64,000 bases of DNA from Microbacterium murale (GCF_030815955.1 NZ_JAUSXK010000001.1:1488001-1552000), one strand, 5' to 3'. Shown: positions 8,423-16,660, counted from the stretch's first letter. Notes: generated from the sequence alone by a model not told the origin. A program made the numbers and translations.

Positions 8423-9481
8423 ATGGATCAGCCTCAGTCGACGTCGCCCCGGCGCCGCCGCCTCTGGGTGGATCTCACCGCACTTGCAGTCGTCGGCGTC
8501 CTTCTCCTCGGCGCGATCGCGGCCGGTGGGGCATCTCTGTACAAGGAGTACTACGGACCCGGTGCCTTCGTCACGCGGTACCTCGATCTGCTCGCGGCCG
8601 GTCGCGCGGCCGATGCGCTGCACGTTCCCGGCGTCGCCATCGATCGCGACACGCTCCAGGAAGCCGGCATCGAGGTGACAGCATCCGAGGCGTTGCTGCG
8701 CCAGGCAGCGCTGGCTCCGCTCAGCGAGATCGACGTCGTCGACGAGGTCACGACCGACGGCGTCACGTCGGTGACGGTGTCGTACGTCGCAGGATCACAC
8801 CCCGGCACCAGCACCTTCGATGTGACGCAGGACGGGTGGGAGGGCGTGACCCCGAACTGGCGGTTCGCCCACACCCCCCTCGCTGCGATCTCGCTCAACG
8901 TGCTCGGATCCGACCAGTTCGCGGTCAACGGGTTCGAGCTCGACCGACGCCAGGTGTCATCCGCCGGGGCGGAGGCCGCACCGCTGGACGCGCTGCCGAT
9001 GCTGGTTTTCACGCCCGGTCTGTATTCGGTCACCGTCGACACGGCGATCTCCACGTCGCCCGGCGTCAGCGTGCTCGCCGACTCCCCGCTCACACAGACC
9101 CCTGTCGATCTTCAGACCAAGCCGACCGAAGAGTTCCTGGCGGTCGTGCAGACCCGCGTCGAGGAGTTCCTCACCGAGTGCACCACGCAGCAGGTGCTGC
9201 AGCCGACGGCCTGCCCGTTCGGGCTCGAGGTGCAGAATCGCATCGCCAACCTCCCGACCTGGACGATCACGACGCAACCGACGGTGACCGTCGAACCGGA
9301 TGGCGCCGGGTGGCAGATACCCGCGACGGATGCTGTCGCTCACATCGAGGTCGACATCCGTTCGCTCTTCGACGGCTCGATCGAACACGTGTCGGAGGAT
9401 GTCCCCTTCCGCGTGAACGGAACGATCTCCATCCTCCCCGACGGATCGGCGTCCATCCGCGTCGGCTCCGCAGGGGCCTGA
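8423..9481 (+). CDS. Membrane-anchored protein of unknown function
   Basis: A 352-residue protein with a short basic cytoplasmic N-terminus (RRRRLW), one membrane helix (about residues 18-40) and a large exported region. The exported part has two similar beta-rich segments, the second starting near residue 215. It has two cysteines (CTTQQVLQPTAC) that could form a disulfide. I recognise no enzymatic motif. TAGACT at 8411-8416, 6 nt before the ATG, suggests a leaderless transcript. Its stop lies 4 nt from the convergent CopD-CtaG gene stop. Confidence 0.75.
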   Translation: MDQPQSTSPRRRRLWVDLTALAVVGVLLLGAIAAGGASLYKEYYGPGAFVTRYLDLLAAGRAADALHVPGVAIDRDTLQEAGIEVTASEALLRQAALAPLSEIDVVDEVTTDGVTSVTVSYVAGSHPGTSTFDVTQDGWEGVTPNWRFAHTPLAAISLNVLGSDQFAVNGFELDRRQVSSAGAEAAPLDALPMLVFTPGLYSVTVDTAISTSPGVSVLADSPLTQTPVDLQTKPTEEFLAVVQTRVEEFLTECTTQQVLQPTACPFGLEVQNRIANLPTWTITTQPTVTVEPDGAGWQIPATDAVAHIEVDIRSLFDGSIEHVSEDVPFRVNGTISILPDGSASIRVGSAGA

Positions 9482-9485
9482 CGCG

Positions 9486-11492
9486 TCAGCTCTCTCGCGC
9501 CTTCTGACGCGCGTCGCGATCGGCGAGTGCTGCGAGCTGAGCGTTGTACTCCTCCAGCTCCGCGTCGCCGGTGCGGTCGGCATGACGGTCGTTCCGGCGC
9601 TGCACCTTGGTGTCGTCGCGGCTCCACTGGATCGCCACGGTGATGGCGACGATCAGCGTGGGGATCTCGCCGATCGACCAGGCGATGCCGCCGCCGAGGT
9701 ACTGATCCTCCATCGGAGTCGGCCCCCAGGTGCGCCCCATGGAGCCGAACCACTCGGCGACCATGAGCCCCTCCTGCATCATGATCGCGATGCCGAAGAA
9801 CGCGTGCATCGCCATGACCGCGATCAACGTGATCAGACGGCCTGCATACGGCAGCCGATACGGCACCGGGTCGATGCCGACAAGGCTCATCACGAACAGG
9901 TAGCCGGTGATGAGGAAGTGGATGACCATCCACTCGTGGCCGAGATGCTCGTACATAGACCACCGCACGAGGTCGGTGAAGTAGAACGCCCACAGCGACC
10001 CGATGAAGAGCCCGGCGGCGACGAAGGGATGGGTGATGATCCGCGAGAAGGGCGAGTGCACCGCCCACATGATCCATTCCCGCCCGCCACGGGTGCCGTC
10101 GTCGCGCTTGTGGATCGCGCGCAGCGCGAGGGTGATCGGCGCCCCCGAGACCAGCAGCAGCGGGATCGCCATCGTGAGCATCATGTGCCCGAGCATGTGC
10201 ACGCTGAAGAGGTAGTCCTGGTACAGGTTGATCGGACCGCACGTGACCCAGACGAGCATGAGCAGCCCGAGCGTCCAGAACACCGTGCGGTAGATCGGCC
10301 AGCGGTCACCCCGACGATGCATGCGCCAGACGCCGGCGAGGTAGAAGAACAGTCCGAGTGCTGCTCCCATCGCCCAGAGGATGTCGATGTCCCACCCCGT
10401 GAACCATCTGTCGATCGTGAACTCCGGGGGCAGCGGGGAATCGGTGAGCAGTTCGGCCGGCGTCTTCAGAATCGCCGCCGTCTCTCCGGTCGGCGGAGGC
10501 GTGCGCGCGAGCGCCGCGGCGGCTCCGGATGCCAAACCCATCAACGCGACTTCGCAGAGCACCAGCATCCAGAACCAGCGCGAAGCCCGCTCACCGCCCA
10601 GTCGAGGGATCAAGCGCGCGCGGTACCAGGCGCCGAGCAGGCCCATCCCGCCGAGCAGAACGACTTTGGCGAGGATGATGACGCCGTACGGCGTCCAGAG
10701 CCCGTCCCAACCGCCCAGGCCGACCGTCGAGCGCATGATGCCGGAGACGGCGACGACGAAGAACGCGGCGATCGCGAGGGACGAGTAGCGGCGGACGAGG
10801 GCTGTCTGATCGGTGCCCTTCTGCCCGCGCAGTACGACCAGAAGGATGAGACCGCCCAGCCAGACCGCCGCGCCGACGGTGTGCAGCAGGATCGAGTTGA
10901 CGGCGATGACGTGGCCGGCGAGCTCACCCGAGTGGCCCTGATTCGCCATCGGGAGCAATGCTGCAGCGGCGATGCCCGCCGTGATGAGAGTGGACGTCCA
11001 GCCGCGCCACGCGAACGCGAGGATCGTGACCAGCGCGCCCATGATCGTCGTGATGAGCCATGCCTGACCGAGAGGCAGCGTGAGCAGGAATCGCCCCAGC
11101 TGCTCGCCGAACTGCTGTTCGAGGCTGAGCTGGACGTTGAAAGCGCCGAGGAAGGTCAGGAACGCGGTCACAGCCGATGAGACGGTGAACACGGCCGCAC
11201 CGACGGATGCAGTGTCCAGCGCCGTCTCGAACGGCTTCTCTCCTGCTCGCAAGGCGAACAGCGCGAGAACCATCGAGCCGATCATGACGGCCGCGCTGAT
11301 GTTGTTGACCATCCGCGCGACCGGGAGACCCCAGCGCACGAAGGCTCCTGGGTCACTGATCAGCAGCGGTGCTGCACCCCCGCCGAACTGCAGTGCCGCC
11401 ACGAGGGCGACGGCGGCCGCGACGGCGAGGATGAGGAGCCCGGCCACGCGGTACGCCGACGCGCGTGAAGTGCGCAGGTCGGGAGAAGTCAC
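9486..11492 (-). CDS. CopD / cytochrome c oxidase assembly protein CtaG fusion
   Basis: A 668-residue polytopic membrane protein that joins two families, as is common in actinobacteria. About residues 1-350 are CopD-like (copper resistance D; NSILLHTVGAAVWLGGLILL), and about residues 360-625 are caa3-type CtaG, with HxxxH-like segments (SVHMLGHMMLTMAIPLLLV; YEHLGHEWMVIHFLITGYLF). The histidine-rich helices suggest copper handling for cytochrome oxidase assembly. The start is GTG at 11492, with TAGGCT (11499-11504) 6 nt upstream; GGAAGG overlaps this spacing, so a leadered start cannot be excluded. The C-terminal tail is polar and charged. Confidence 0.88.
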   Translation of the reverse strand: MTSPDLRTSRASAYRVAGLLILAVAAAVALVAALQFGGGAAPLLISDPGAFVRWGLPVARMVNNISAAVMIGSMVLALFALRAGEKPFETALDTASVGAAVFTVSSAVTAFLTFLGAFNVQLSLEQQFGEQLGRFLLTLPLGQAWLITTIMGALVTILAFAWRGWTSTLITAGIAAAALLPMANQGHSGELAGHVIAVNSILLHTVGAAVWLGGLILLVVLRGQKGTDQTALVRRYSSLAIAAFFVVAVSGIMRSTVGLGGWDGLWTPYGVIILAKVVLLGGMGLLGAWYRARLIPRLGGERASRWFWMLVLCEVALMGLASGAAAALARTPPPTGETAAILKTPAELLTDSPLPPEFTIDRWFTGWDIDILWAMGAALGLFFYLAGVWRMHRRGDRWPIYRTVFWTLGLLMLVWVTCGPINLYQDYLFSVHMLGHMMLTMAIPLLLVSGAPITLALRAIHKRDDGTRGGREWIMWAVHSPFSRIITHPFVAAGLFIGSLWAFYFTDLVRWSMYEHLGHEWMVIHFLITGYLFVMSLVGIDPVPYRLPYAGRLITLIAVMAMHAFFGIAIMMQEGLMVAEWFGSMGRTWGPTPMEDQYLGGGIAWSIGEIPTLIVAITVAIQWSRDDTKVQRRNDRHADRTGDAELEEYNAQLAALADRDARQKARES

Positions 11493-11603
11493 CCTTCCAG
11501 CCTAAGCGCGCGCGGCGTGGGCGAAGCACGGGTCGCAACGCACGCCCCATCCCGCTCCGGCACAGACCTCCCCCGGGGCACAGCACTCCTCCCGGCACAG
11601 CAC

Positions 11604-11631
11604 GAAGGCCGCCCCCGGAGGGACGGCCTTC
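11604..11631 (-). terminator. Intrinsic terminator of the HU gene
   Basis: GAAGGCCG (11604-11611) pairs with CGGCCTTC (11624-11631), with a CCC/GGG extension inside. It lies 13 nt past the HU stop on the minus strand. The U-tract is weak, as is usual in high-GC actinobacteria. Confidence 0.6.
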
Positions 11632-11644
11632 GAAAGGAGCGGTC

Positions 11645-11932
11645 TTACTTGACGGCTGCCTTGAGCTTGGAACCAGCGGTCACCTTGACGCGCTTGCCGG
11701 CCGGGATCTTGATCTCGGCGCCGGTCTGGGGGTTGCGGCCCGTGCGAGCTGCGGTGTCGACCTGCTCGAACGAGATCCAGCCCGGGATCGAGACCTTGCT
11801 GCCCTTTGCAACGGCGTCGGAGACCGTGCCGAAGAGCGCGTCGAGGACACCGGAGACGGTGGCCTGGCTCTGGCCGGTGGCGCTTGCGATGCTCGCGACG
11901 AGCTCGGTCTTGGTGATGGACTTGTCAGCCAT
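11645..11932 (-). CDS. hup: HU family nucleoid protein
   Basis: A 95-residue histone-like HU protein. It has the normal short HU length, without the Lys/Ala-rich tail of mycobacterial HupB. The N-terminal helices (ITKTELVASIASATGQSQAT) lead to the beta-arm with the signature GRNPQTGAEIKIPAGKRVKV (about 57-76). It bends DNA and organises the nucleoid. The start is ATG at 11932 (MADKS), with GGAGG 7 nt upstream; an in-frame ATG at 11950 has no ribosome site. A hairpin terminator follows the stop. Confidence 0.93.
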   Translation of the reverse strand: MADKSITKTELVASIASATGQSQATVSGVLDALFGTVSDAVAKGSKVSIPGWISFEQVDTAARTGRNPQTGAEIKIPAGKRVKVTAGSKLKAAVK

Positions 11933-12132
11933 GTCATCCTCCAGCGACAAAGTGTCGCATCGTTATGGTTCGGGAAGCGGATGCCGCCCGCTGGTCGAGT
12001 GACCGCCTCGAATGTATCAACCACTGCCCACATTTCCGCGTCATTTCGCGGGTTTTGGGCTTTTCACCCGCGTGTCGCTTCACTTTGGTCACTCTGTTCA
12101 CAGATTTCGGCTCTCTCCGGGCCACCCTGACC

Positions 12133-12220
12133 CGCGCGAACCGGAGGAGATCACACGAACCGGAGGAGCGGATGCTGCACCCACGCCCTCCCTTTCGTGC
12201 GAAGTCCTCCGGTTCGCGCG
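12133..12220. repeat. 88-nt palindromic repeat, copy 1
   Basis: The outer arms CGCGCGAACCGGAGGA (12133-12148) and TCCTCCGGTTCGCGCG (12205-12220) are perfect inverse complements. Inside lies a second block, CACGAACCGGAGGAGCGG, facing TTCGTGCGAAG. Within the left arm, ACGAACCGGAGGA-type sequence occurs twice in tandem. Two blocks of over 20 nt are shared with the copy at 13177-13256 in the same orientation. The two copies bracket the DUF559 gene. The 319-nt gap between HU and that gene holds no other clear feature. Confidence 0.85.
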
Positions 12221-12251
12221 GCCATGTCACTCGTCCTTCGACAGCGCGCAC

Positions 12252-13073
12252 TCACGCCAGGTGCAGGCCCTGGGCGACGGCATCCATGATGAGGGCCTGC
12301 ACGCGCGGCCATCCGTTCATCACCTGGTGGTAGCTGACTCGGATGACGTGATACCCGCGGAGCTTGAGACGCGCGTCATGCTCGATATCGCTCGAGCGCT
12401 GCGCGCCGACATGGTGCCCACCGTCGATCTGCAGCACGAGCCGCTCGCCGATCAGAAGATCGACCGGCCTGTCCAGAATCCATGCTTGCGGGGTCAAGGG
12501 CAGCTTCATCCAGCGCAACCGATGAGGGACCATCGTCTCGAGCCCGGAATCCGCGAAGGGGCGCGCGGCATCCAGAACCATCGTCGCTGCGGGAGGCAGC
12601 GGAAGCCGGGCGAGCGCCGCCCTATCGACGAGCTGCTTGTTGAGCGCCGACTCCCACACGACGAGGGCCTCCTCGAACGGCCTGCACGTGGCCGTCAGCA
12701 CGAGCGCGTTCTCCAGCGAGTCCTCGCACTCGTCGGGATTGCGCGGAAGGACAGGCCGAGCCCAGTGCACGATCGCATCGCCCGCGTCGACGCGTCCTGA
12801 GTGAGATGCCGCCGCGACATGGACCTGTGAACTGTCCGGCACCCAAAGGCCGCATCGGGCGGCGACCGTGATGCAGCTGAGGACAACGCCGCGCTTCGCC
12901 GCCGCCACCTTCATCCGATCGGCGTCGGGCAGGGCGACCCATCCGTTTCGGACCGTCCTGACCTCGCCAGATGCTTTCAGCGTCCGCAGCACATGAGGGC
13001 TCACTCCCGCGAGGATCAGGGAGCGCGTACGAGCGACGCCACCACGTTCTCGCAACTCCGCGATGAGGTTCAT
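12252..13073 (-). CDS. AbiEi-like HTH plus DUF559 (Vsr-like nuclease fold) protein
   Basis: A 273-residue protein. Residues 1-75 resemble the AbiEi-type antitoxin winged helix (RGGVARTRSLILAGVSPHVL ... NGWVALPDAD). The C-terminal 90 residues form a DUF559/Vsr-like endonuclease fold: VDLLIGERLVLQIDGGHHVG, then DARLKLRGYHVIRVSYHQVM. The acidic D...QxD arrangement and the following His pair match that family. Such actinobacterial genes are common and of unknown function; no toxin partner is adjacent. Long palindromic repeats lie 32 nt past its stop and 104 nt before its start. ATG at 13073 has no evident ribosome site. Confidence 0.8.
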   Translation of the reverse strand: MNLIAELRERGGVARTRSLILAGVSPHVLRTLKASGEVRTVRNGWVALPDADRMKVAAAKRGVVLSCITVAARCGLWVPDSSQVHVAAASHSGRVDAGDAIVHWARPVLPRNPDECEDSLENALVLTATCRPFEEALVVWESALNKQLVDRAALARLPLPPAATMVLDAARPFADSGLETMVPHRLRWMKLPLTPQAWILDRPVDLLIGERLVLQIDGGHHVGAQRSSDIEHDARLKLRGYHVIRVSYHQVMNGWPRVQALIMDAVAQGLHLA

Positions 13074-13176
13074 GTCTGAAGAATGCGCCGTCGGGCTCTC
13101 GTTCGAGGGGCGCTATCCCGCGAATGTTGGCAAGCGCGCAGCATCCGATGTCAGTGCAGGACAGGTTGCGACGATC

Positions 13177-13256
13177 CGGAACGGAGGAGATCGCACGAAC
13201 CGGAGGAGCGGATGCTGCTTCCGCATCCTCCACTTCGTGCGAAGTCCTCCGGTTCG
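13177..13256. repeat. 80-nt palindromic repeat, copy 2
   Basis: An almost continuous palindrome with the centre near 13216. About 34 of 40 positions can pair, with a one-base bulge near the tip. The left arm has CGGAGGA(N)5CACGAACCGGAGGA-type tandem units and the right arm ends TCCTCCGGTTCG. It shares long identical blocks with copy 1 at 12133-12220 in the same orientation. It lies in the 339-nt gap between the DUF559 gene start and the rpsN terminator. Confidence 0.85.
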
Positions 13257-13258
13257 GT

Positions 13259-13303
13259 GCAGATGGCAGGGCGGCGGGCAGGGGCAGATGGCAGGGCGGC
13301 GGG
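13259..13303. repeat. 20-bp direct repeat in a G-rich tract
   Basis: GCAGATGGCAGGGCGGCGGG occurs at 13259-13278 and again at 13284-13303. Together with the following GGGGGG and GGGGG runs up to 13315 it gives more than four closely spaced G-runs on the plus strand, which could fold as a G-quadruplex. Confidence 0.7.
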
Positions 13304-13367
13304 GGGCAAGGGGGCAGACGCAACGCGGAGGCGCACACACCTGCCCGGCACACGTCCAAGGCACGCA

Positions 13368-13401
13368 AAAGGGGCGAGGATCCGAAGATCCTCGCCCCTT
13401 T
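13368..13401 (-). terminator. Strong intrinsic terminator of the ribosomal protein operon
   Basis: The 15-bp arms 13368-13382 and 13387-13401 are perfect inverse complements around a 4-nt loop (TTCG on the minus strand). On the minus strand the stem ends in TTT followed by T. It lies 12 nt past the rpsN stop. Confidence 0.9.
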
Positions 13402-13412
13402 GAAAGCGTTGC

Positions 13413-13718
13413 TTACCAGCTCGACTTGGTGATGCCGGGCAGTTCGCCACGGTGTGCCATGTCGCGGAAGCGCACACGCGAGATGCCGAACTTCGTCAGC
13501 ATGCCACGGGGGCGGCCGTCGATGGCGTCACGCGAACGGACGCGCACCGGCGATGCGTTGCGCGGCAGCTTCTGCAGGCCGAGGCGTGCAGCCTCGCGGG
13601 CCTCGTCGGTGGCGGCCGGGTCGACCAGGGTCTTCTTCAGCTCGGCACGACGCGCGGCGTAGCGCTCGACGATGACCTTGCGCTGCTCGTTGCGAGCGAT
13701 CTTGCTCTTCTTAGCCAT
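13413..13718 (-). CDS. rpsN: 30S ribosomal protein S14, zinc-independent type
   Basis: A 101-residue S14 of the long form, without the CxxC zinc ribbon. It assembles into the 30S head. It begins [20 protein letters not shown] and ends with the conserved [20 protein letters not shown] and [11 protein letters not shown]. It is the last gene of an rpmB-rpmG-rpsN operon and follows rpmG after 2 nt. A strong hairpin terminator lies 12 nt downstream. In many actinobacteria the cysteine-free versions of these three genes form a Zur-controlled operon, but I see no Zur box upstream here. Confidence 0.95.
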   Translation of the reverse strand: MAKKSKIARNEQRKVIVERYAARRAELKKTLVDPAATDEAREAARLGLQKLPRNASPVRVRSRDAIDGRPRGMLTKFGISRVRFRDMAHRGELPGITKSSW

Positions 13719-13720
13719 GT

Positions 13721-13891
13721 TTAGCGCTCCTCTCGGAATTCGACGTGCTTGCGGACGACCGGGTCGTACTTCTTCAGCACGAGACGGTCGGGGGTGTTGC
13801 GACGGTTCTTCTTGGTCACGTACGTGAACCCGGTGCCTGCCGTCGAACGCAGCTTGATGATCGGACGGATGTCCTGAGACTTCTTAGCCAT
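13721..13891 (-). CDS. rpmG: 50S ribosomal protein L33, cysteine-free
   Basis: A 56-residue protein: [20 protein letters not shown] at the N-terminus, then [20 protein letters not shown] and [15 protein letters not shown]. This is L33 without the two CxxC pairs of the zinc form. Its ATG overlaps the rpmB stop in TAATG, and rpsN starts 2 nt after its stop, so the three are one operon. Confidence 0.94.
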   Translation of the reverse strand: MAKKSQDIRPIIKLRSTAGTGFTYVTKKNRRNTPDRLVLKKYDPVVRKHVEFREER

Positions 13892-14127
13892 TAGAGCTTC
13901 ACACCCTTCGCCTTGAGGTCCTTGACCACGTTCTCGATGCCGCGGACGTCGATCACCTTGATGCCCTTTGCGGACACGTTCAGGGTGACCTTACGGCCGA
14001 GCGAAGGCACGAAATAGGTCTTCTTCTGCACGTTCGGGTCGAAGCGACGCTTCGTCCGGCGGTGCGAGTGCGAGATGTTGTGACCGAAGCCGGGAACAGC
14101 TCCTGTCACCTGGCACACTGCTGCCAT
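13891..14127 (-). CDS. rpmB: 50S ribosomal protein L28
   Basis: A 78-residue L28 with the family signature [21 protein letters not shown] and the C-terminal [19 protein letters not shown]. It has a single cysteine (AAVCQVTG), so it cannot form the zinc site of the C+ form. AAGGAG lies upstream of the ATG. It is the first gene of the L28-L33-S14 operon and has a leader of more than 100 nt with inverted repeats. Confidence 0.95.
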   Translation of the reverse strand: MAAVCQVTGAVPGFGHNISHSHRRTKRRFDPNVQKKTYFVPSLGRKVTLNVSAKGIKVIDVRGIENVVKDLKAKGVKL

Positions 14128-14178
14128 GTGATTACTCCTTCATTACCGTGAAACCGGACGGTCTCACCCAAGATCCCT

Positions 14179-14255
14179 TGTCTGCGCGCCGCACCTCTTC
14201 GACAAGCTCAGAGGGAGACAGCACACGAACTACGCACAGGAGTGTGCGCAGACAA
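14179..14255 (-). promoter_or_regulatory. Leader region of the rpmB operon with long-range inverted repeat
   Basis: TTGTCTGCGC (14179-14188) and GCGCAGACAA (14246-14255) are perfect inverse complements 57 nt apart. Between them CCTCTTCGACAAGCTCAGAGG forms a smaller hairpin with CCTCT/AGAGG arms. A TAGACT hexamer on the minus strand (14262-14267) just outside could be the -10, so the repeats would lie in the 5' leader of rpmB. Function is unproven. Confidence 0.4.
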
Positions 14256-14259
14256 AGAG

Positions 14260-14922
14260 TCAGTCTAGCATGGCCTGCGCGTCAGCTGCGCCTCGCCCCC
14301 AGCGGAACGGCGACACCGACGGATCGCCCTCGATCCAGAAGCGCCAGGGGAATGCATGGGTGCCCGCGTGCCCCGCCACCCCGACGCGCGGACCGGTCGC
14401 GACGCGCTCGACGGGCTGCGCCAGCCACAGCTCGGCACTGACGTCGTGCAGCTCCGCTCCGGTGATCGCATCGATCCCATCGTGGACCGGATGCCGAAGA
14501 CCCGAGACCTGCCCGAATCGTCCAGGTCCGCGGGCGAGATCACGCCCTGCTCGACCCGATCGCGCGATCGCGGCATCCGTTCCCTCGACCACGGAGCCGG
14601 CGCGCAGCAGCACCCCGCCGGCGATCCCGTCGGGCGCGCACACGACGTTGACGCAGGAGTGGATGCCATGGCTGAGGTACACGTAGAGGTGTCCCGGCTC
14701 GCCCCACATCGTGGCGTTGCGTGCAGTTCTGCCCATGCGTGCGTGAGAGCCAGGGTCCGCCAACTCGCCAGTGCCCTGGCCGTGATAAGCCTCGACCTCG
14801 GTGATCCGCAGCCGCACCCCGACGCCGGCGACGACGGTGCGCAACTCACCGCCGAGCAGTCTGGGCGCCACCTCGAGCGGCAGAGCGTCGAGGTCGCCTC
14901 GAGTCGCGCGGCGGAGCGTCAT
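14260..14922 (-). CDS. DNA-3-methyladenine glycosylase (AAG/MPG family)
   Basis: A 220-residue AAG-type glycosylase, which removes alkylated purines in base excision repair. Family features are the VAPRLLGGELR start, ITEVEAYHGQGTGELADPGSH (the catalytic Glu in EVEAY), ARMGRTARNATMW, the intercalating region GHLYVYLSHGIHSCVNVV, and GGVLLRAGSVVEG. The order RGPGRFGQVSGLRHPVHDG also fits. It starts 4 nt after the stop of the propeller protein gene, so it may be the last gene of the zinc-region operon. Part of its 3' end overlaps the likely rpmB promoter. Confidence 0.9.
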   Translation of the reverse strand: MTLRRATRGDLDALPLEVAPRLLGGELRTVVAGVGVRLRITEVEAYHGQGTGELADPGSHARMGRTARNATMWGEPGHLYVYLSHGIHSCVNVVCAPDGIAGGVLLRAGSVVEGTDAAIARSGRAGRDLARGPGRFGQVSGLRHPVHDGIDAITGAELHDVSAELWLAQPVERVATGPRVGVAGHAGTHAFPWRFWIEGDPSVSPFRWGRGAADAQAMLD

Positions 14923-14926
14923 GAGT

Positions 14927-16660
14927 TCAGAACGTCGGTGCCATCTGGCACCACGAGGCGTCGAAACCCGTGAGCACGACCATCTCCTCGCCGGAGCGCA
15001 GGTCGATCAGGTGCGTCTGCATGGTTCTGGGAAGCGGCACGAGCATGTCGTCATAAGGGTTCTCGACCAGTCTCGGCGCAACCGTCACCGCTACGTACTG
15101 CCCGCTCGGCGATGGGCACGCCTGCAGGATCGCGTTGCCGGAGGCGACCTCGAACAGGGAGGATGCCGCACCTTCGTCGTCGACTCTGATGATGGCCTGC
15201 CCGGTGGGGAGACCATCATCACCACGAGCGACGACGTGCCGCAGCGTGCCGCCGGGATACGGGGCGATCGTGGTCGCCGGGCCGAAGGCGGGCTCGGATG
15301 CAGCGAGCGGAGTCTCGGAACCGTCGGCGAGATTCAACTCCATGGTGCTGCCGTCTGCCCGCTTCACGATGGCCGTGTAGGTGCCGCGCGAGATGCCGAG
15401 AAGGCTCATGGCGATGCCCATGTTCTGTGCCCCTGCATCACCGGATCGGTCATCGAGAGAGAGCGTGCCGGCGAAGTCGATGAACAGCACCGCGGCCGAA
15501 TCCGGCACGAACTGCCACTCGGCGATGCTGGCCTCATCATCACCGACCTCGACGATGTGCGGTTCGTCGTCACCGGAGAGCGATTGGGTGACGAGCACGC
15601 TCGCGCGGCCGCTGTCCTCGCTGAGTTCCCGGTCCGAATAGGTGTAGCCGACCAGCCCGCCCCGTTCAGAGACCTGTACGGAACTGACGTAGCCGTCGCC
15701 CGGGAGCTTCAGTTCACGGACGTTGTCGCCGTCGTGGTCCATGACCAGGATCCGCGACCCGTCGTCGTCTTCGACGGCGACGACGAGCCGGGTCGTCGTC
15801 GAACGATAGTCGTTGATGCGCGGGTGGGTGAACACGGGCACCGCGTTCTCGCCACCGAGGTCGGTGCGGAAGATCGAGTCGTCGTCTTCGGAGCGGTTGA
15901 GCAGGAAGATCTTTGCGGCCGGCGTCGTGAACGTGGTCGAGAGATCGGATGCCGGCCCCCCACCGACGCCCGTGGCACCTGCCACATCGACGGTGTACTC
16001 GGTCGCATCGTCGAGAGGGACCGTGAAGCGGATGCCGATGCTCCGGCCTGCGGCATCCACCGTGAACGGAACTGCCGGCTCGACCGTCACCTGGGACTCG
16101 TCGATCTCCTGCAGCGACTGGTTGGCCGTGAGGATGACGCGGCTGCCGGAGACCTCGATGGCCTCCGCCGCATCGACCTGCACCTGGCTCACGCGCGGCC
16201 CCTGGAAGAGGCTGACCGCACCGAGACCGCCGACCACGACGACGAGTACGGCGACCACAGCGAGGATCGTGTACAGAAAGCGGCGATCCTTGGGAGCGGC
16301 GACGCGATGGGGTGCCGCGCTGGTGGAGCTATGAGCCGGCTCGGCGGCAGGCTCAGCGCCCGGGGAGCCGGCACCGGCAGGCTCAGTGGCCGGCAGAGCG
16401 ACGCTGGCAGCGGCGACAGGCTCCACGACGGCAGGGAGGAATATCGCATCGGCCGGCGCAGGTGGGATCGCGGGCGCGTCGCCGGGCTCAGCCGTCGAAC
16501 GCCGCGCCGCGGCCTCCGCAGCCTCGCGCTCCGCAGCCTCGCGCTCCGCAGCCTCGCGCTCCGCAGCCTCCCGCTCCGCAGCCTCCCGCTCCGCAGCCTC
16601 TCGAGCGGCACGGGCTTCGGCGCGCGTCTGGGGCACCTCGGGGCGATCCTCAGTACTCAT
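14927..16660 (-). CDS. Membrane-anchored Ig-like/beta-propeller protein
   Basis: A 577-residue protein. Residues 1-60 hold a charged coiled-coil stretch of EREAA repeats. After a proline/alanine region comes one membrane helix (FLYTILAVVAVLVVVVGGLG, about 125-145). The exported part starts with an Ig-like domain (about 160-245; RSIGIRFTVPLDDATEYTVD, SbsA-like) and continues as a TolB/WD40-like propeller with repeated DxDGDN-type turns, such as ILVMDHDGDNVREL. I recognise no catalytic motif. ATG at 16660 overlaps the preceding stop by 11 nt; the frame is open to 16792, but that upstream part overlaps the neighbouring gene. Confidence 0.75.
   Translation of the reverse strand: MSTEDRPEVPQTRAEARAAREAAEREAAEREAAEREAAEREAAEREAAEAAARRSTAEPGDAPAIPPAPADAIFLPAVVEPVAAASVALPATEPAGAGSPGAEPAAEPAHSSTSAAPHRVAAPKDRRFLYTILAVVAVLVVVVGGLGAVSLFQGPRVSQVQVDAAEAIEVSGSRVILTANQSLQEIDESQVTVEPAVPFTVDAAGRSIGIRFTVPLDDATEYTVDVAGATGVGGGPASDLSTTFTTPAAKIFLLNRSEDDDSIFRTDLGGENAVPVFTHPRINDYRSTTTRLVVAVEDDDGSRILVMDHDGDNVRELKLPGDGYVSSVQVSERGGLVGYTYSDRELSEDSGRASVLVTQSLSGDDEPHIVEVGDDEASIAEWQFVPDSAAVLFIDFAGTLSLDDRSGDAGAQNMGIAMSLLGISRGTYTAIVKRADGSTMELNLADGSETPLAASEPAFGPATTIAPYPGGTLRHVVARGDDGLPTGQAIIRVDDEGAASSLFEVASGNAILQACPSPSGQYVAVTVAPRLVENPYDDMLVPLPRTMQTHLIDLRSGEEMVVLTGFDASWCQMAPTF
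16516..16605. repeat. 15-bp tandem repeat, about six copies, inside a gene
   Basis: The unit CCGCAGCCTCGCGCT is repeated with small changes. It encodes the EREAA pentapeptide array on the minus strand in the N-terminal coiled coil of the propeller protein. The copy number may vary between strains. Confidence 0.85.

Noticed and set aside
9582..11180. A 532-codon plus-strand frame opposite the CopD-CtaG gene
   Set aside because: Highly charged shadow sequence; the minus strand encodes a well-formed polytopic protein.
12012..12800. A 262-codon plus-strand frame across the palindrome and the DUF559 gene
   Set aside because: It runs through the palindromic repeat and is antisense to the DUF559 gene; there is no ribosome site and no family match.
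12252..13073. Toxin-antitoxin or abortive infection operon
   Set aside because: The AbiEi-like HTH is fused to DUF559, and no AbiEii-type toxin gene is adjacent.
14128..14300. A Zur box before the cysteine-free L28-L33-S14 operon
   Set aside because: I looked for TGAxAATGxTTxTCA and found no match. TGATTACTCCTTCA near 14128 is the reverse of the ribosome site. These may be the only copies in the genome and so not zinc-controlled.
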